Assembly: GCA_007120055.1 (NCBI GenBank)
Contig: SKOL01000034.1
Span: 1 to 15,444, forward strand
Length of the DNA stretch: 15,444 nucleotides
Direction of reading: 5' to 3'
Origin: Anaerobacillus sp.
Lineage (GTDB): Bacteria; Bacillota; Bacilli; Bacillales_H; Anaerobacillaceae
Part shown: in pieces, positions 14,400 through 15,444 of the stretch
Numbering within the stretch: the stretch's first letter is position 1
Layout of the letters: each line of letters starts with the position of its first letter
Made by a program: the position numbers and the translations under genes
Notes under the pieces: model-generated
Seen by the model: the letters and a program-made list of their open reading frames with translations, nothing else
Database searches by the model: none
Told to the model about the DNA's origin: nothing

Positions 14400-14908
14400 G
14401 CAAAGAACCATCTATTCGTCAATTATATCTTTTTCCAATAAAATACCTCCTTCTATAAAGTTAAAGGAACAAAAACTAAACACCTCTAATTACTGTACTA
14501 TAATTCTAAATCCAAATTTAAATCTGGGTAACTGACTGATCGCTCGTTCATTTTTAAATCTAGAAAATTTCAGAATTTTTATTTTATTTTAGCACATTTG
14601 GGCTACGCCTGTCACTCCCCGGTATATATTTTTCAAGGAGAGTTCCTTGCTAATAGACTTTTTTCTTCATCAATAAAGTTAAACAAAAAGTGATCATGGC
14701 TTCTCGGAGAACAACAGATGATGGGTATTCCGGTAGTTCTTCAATGACATGGATCATCGTGTTTTCCTTGACACGAGTACAAAAACGGATGTTGTTTTTA
14801 CACTAGATAAACAGTGGATTAAAGAGACTTTACACGGTTCGCATCAGATTCGTCTAATTTAAAGGGTAGTTAATCGGAACAAGCCCCTTTTTGAACGGAG
14901 GAATAAAA
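14400..14908. other. Gene-poor stretch with a possible gene relic
   Basis: No convincing gene is visible. A 37-codon frame at 14749-14862 (+) reads MDHRVFLDTSTKTDVVFTLD then KQWIKETLHGSHQIRLI; it looks protein-like but has no ribosome binding site and a stop closely upstream, so it may be the tail of a decayed gene. CAAGGA/TCCTTG at 14634-14649 is a small hairpin without an adjoining T-run. Confidence 0.35.
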
Positions 14909-15034
14909 TTGTATAACATCCAAAGCGCATATTACATATATAAGAATCATAATAGGTGGAAGCTGATCTTAATAGACAAACAGAAAGGAAGAAATATAAA
15001 TGAGATCCAATCCAAGAAGAAGACAAAATCCTAA
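14909..15034 (+). CDS. Possible 41-residue leader peptide overlapping the next gene
   Basis: GGAGG at 14897-14901 is well placed for a TTG at 14909, giving MYNIQSAYYIYKNHNRWKLI, then LIDKQKGRNINEIQSKKKTK and S. The peptide is basic and not recognised. It overlaps the start of the next gene by 35 bp in another frame, so it could couple translation. If the sigma-K-like box at 14916-14943 is the real promoter, this frame would not be transcribed from it, which argues against the call. Confidence 0.25.
   Translation: MYNIQSAYYIYKNHNRWKLILIDKQKGRNINEIQSKKKTKS
14916..14943 (+). promoter_or_regulatory. Possible sigma-K-type promoter of the gene at 15000
   Basis: AC at 14916-14917, a 17-bp spacer and CATATATAA at 14935-14943 match the sigma-K consensus with one mismatch in the last TA. 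It lies about 57 bp upstream of the ATG, similar to the position in front of the related gene at 11244. Confidence 0.45.
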
Positions 15035-15444
15035 TGAATTATGTTCAGGTGTAGAGAAATGTTTTTTATCTGATGTAGAAGGTAATTACTTAGATCCCTT
15101 AGTTCCAGGTAATATTATATGCAAAGAATTACCCCAACAAGGGGGTCGTAAAGAAAAAACAGTTTATCAACCTGATGGTACACCAATTACTCTTCAGCAA
15201 GTAAGAATTATAATAAAGGGCTTTGTCACTGTCATATTAGATGACAGTTCAAGATTTACTGAACCTTTTGCAATAACTCAGAATTATCTTTTATGTGCAC
15301 CGCCAGGAACGTCCGTACTATGTGACTTTTTCGATTTTGAATGTGATGTCATTACGGCTTGCTCAAACGGTAAAAATCGACAATTAGATATTACTATAAC
15401 CTTATGTCAAAATGTACAGACGGAAGCAAAAGTAAACTTGGCCA
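15000..15444 (+). CDS. Paralogue of the Ig-repeat protein N-terminal domain, 3' end outside window
   Basis: 148 codons are present without a stop. After a basic start (MRSNPRRRQNPNE) the protein follows the N-terminal domain of the gene at 11244: CFLSDVEGNYLDPLVPGNII with C and EL next, DGTPITLQQV, NYLLCAPPGT, FDFECDVITAC, LCQNVQTEAKVNL. The cysteines and the D-P-L-x-P, L-C-A-P-x-G-T and C-Q-x-V-x-T-x-A-K motifs are conserved in order. AAAGGAAG lies nine bases before the ATG. With a sigma-K-like box upstream it is a probable spore-surface protein; whether it also carries Ig-like repeats cannot be seen here. Family not recognised. Confidence 0.8.
   Translation, partial: MRSNPRRRQNPNELCSGVEKCFLSDVEGNYLDPLVPGNIICKELPQQGGRKEKTVYQPDGTPITLQQVRIIIKGFVTVILDDSSRFTEPFAITQNYLLCAPPGTSVLCDFFDFECDVITACSNGKNRQLDITITLCQNVQTEAKVNLA

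Noticed and set aside
14749..14862. 37-codon plus frame MDHRVFLDTSTKTDVVFTLD...
   Set aside because: It lacks a ribosome binding site and a recognisable family, and a stop lies just upstream; kept only as a possible relic.

Overview
The window is AT-rich and encodes proteins typical of an endospore-forming Bacillaceae. The evidence is a complete six-gene gerPA-gerPF spore germination operon, a YjcZ-family sporulation micro-protein, a CotM/GerT-like small heat-shock protein, a CBO0543-family relic, and sigma-K-type promoters (AC-N16/17-CATANNNTA) in front of spore genes. AAGGAGG-type ribosome binding sites and frequent GTG/TTG starts agree. The genus cannot be fixed from the sequence alone.

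Layout. 1-80 is the start of a minus-strand His/Gly/Pro-rich protein, cut by the window edge. 183-299 is a copy of a ~117 bp palindromic repeat. 584-1886 (minus) holds a lipoprotein with a BNR-like beta-propeller fold and a small secreted or membrane protein. 2200-4389 (minus) is malate synthase G with its terminator. About 4508-6143 holds an IS110-family element whose transposase frame is split at an A9 run. It is bordered by two related hairpin repeats, and a second ~117 bp palindrome lies at 6215-6330. 6449-8527 is the gerP operon with a sigma-K-like promoter and a terminal hairpin. 8547-8642 is a row of three hairpins. 8737-9177 is an Hsp20-like spore protein ending in an unusual 89-nt hairpin terminator. 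9444-9980 (minus) is a TlpA/ResA-like thiol-disulfide oxidoreductase. 10233-10328 (minus) is the YjcZ-family protein. 10614-11098 (minus) is a frameshifted CBO0543-family gene. 11244-13286 is a large cysteine-patterned protein with three Ig-like repeats behind a sigma-K-like promoter. A third palindrome lies at 13312-13428. 13497-14285 (minus) is a PaaG-like crotonase. A second protein with the same N-terminal domain as the large one starts at 15000 and runs off the window.

How the parts fit. The centre and right are late-sporulation genes: the gerP products act in the coat and help germinants pass, the Hsp20-like protein and YjcZ protein are probably spore-associated, and the two cysteine-rich paralogues look like unrecognised spore-surface proteins made in the mother cell. 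The metabolic genes (malate synthase G, crotonase) and the redox protein are separate units. The most novel items are the Cys-patterned Ig-repeat protein and its paralogue, the three structurally conserved ~117 bp palindromes whose inner stems show paired changes, the hairpin row after gerPF, and the IS110 element with an in-frame A AAA AAA slippery site and a possible bridge-RNA region.
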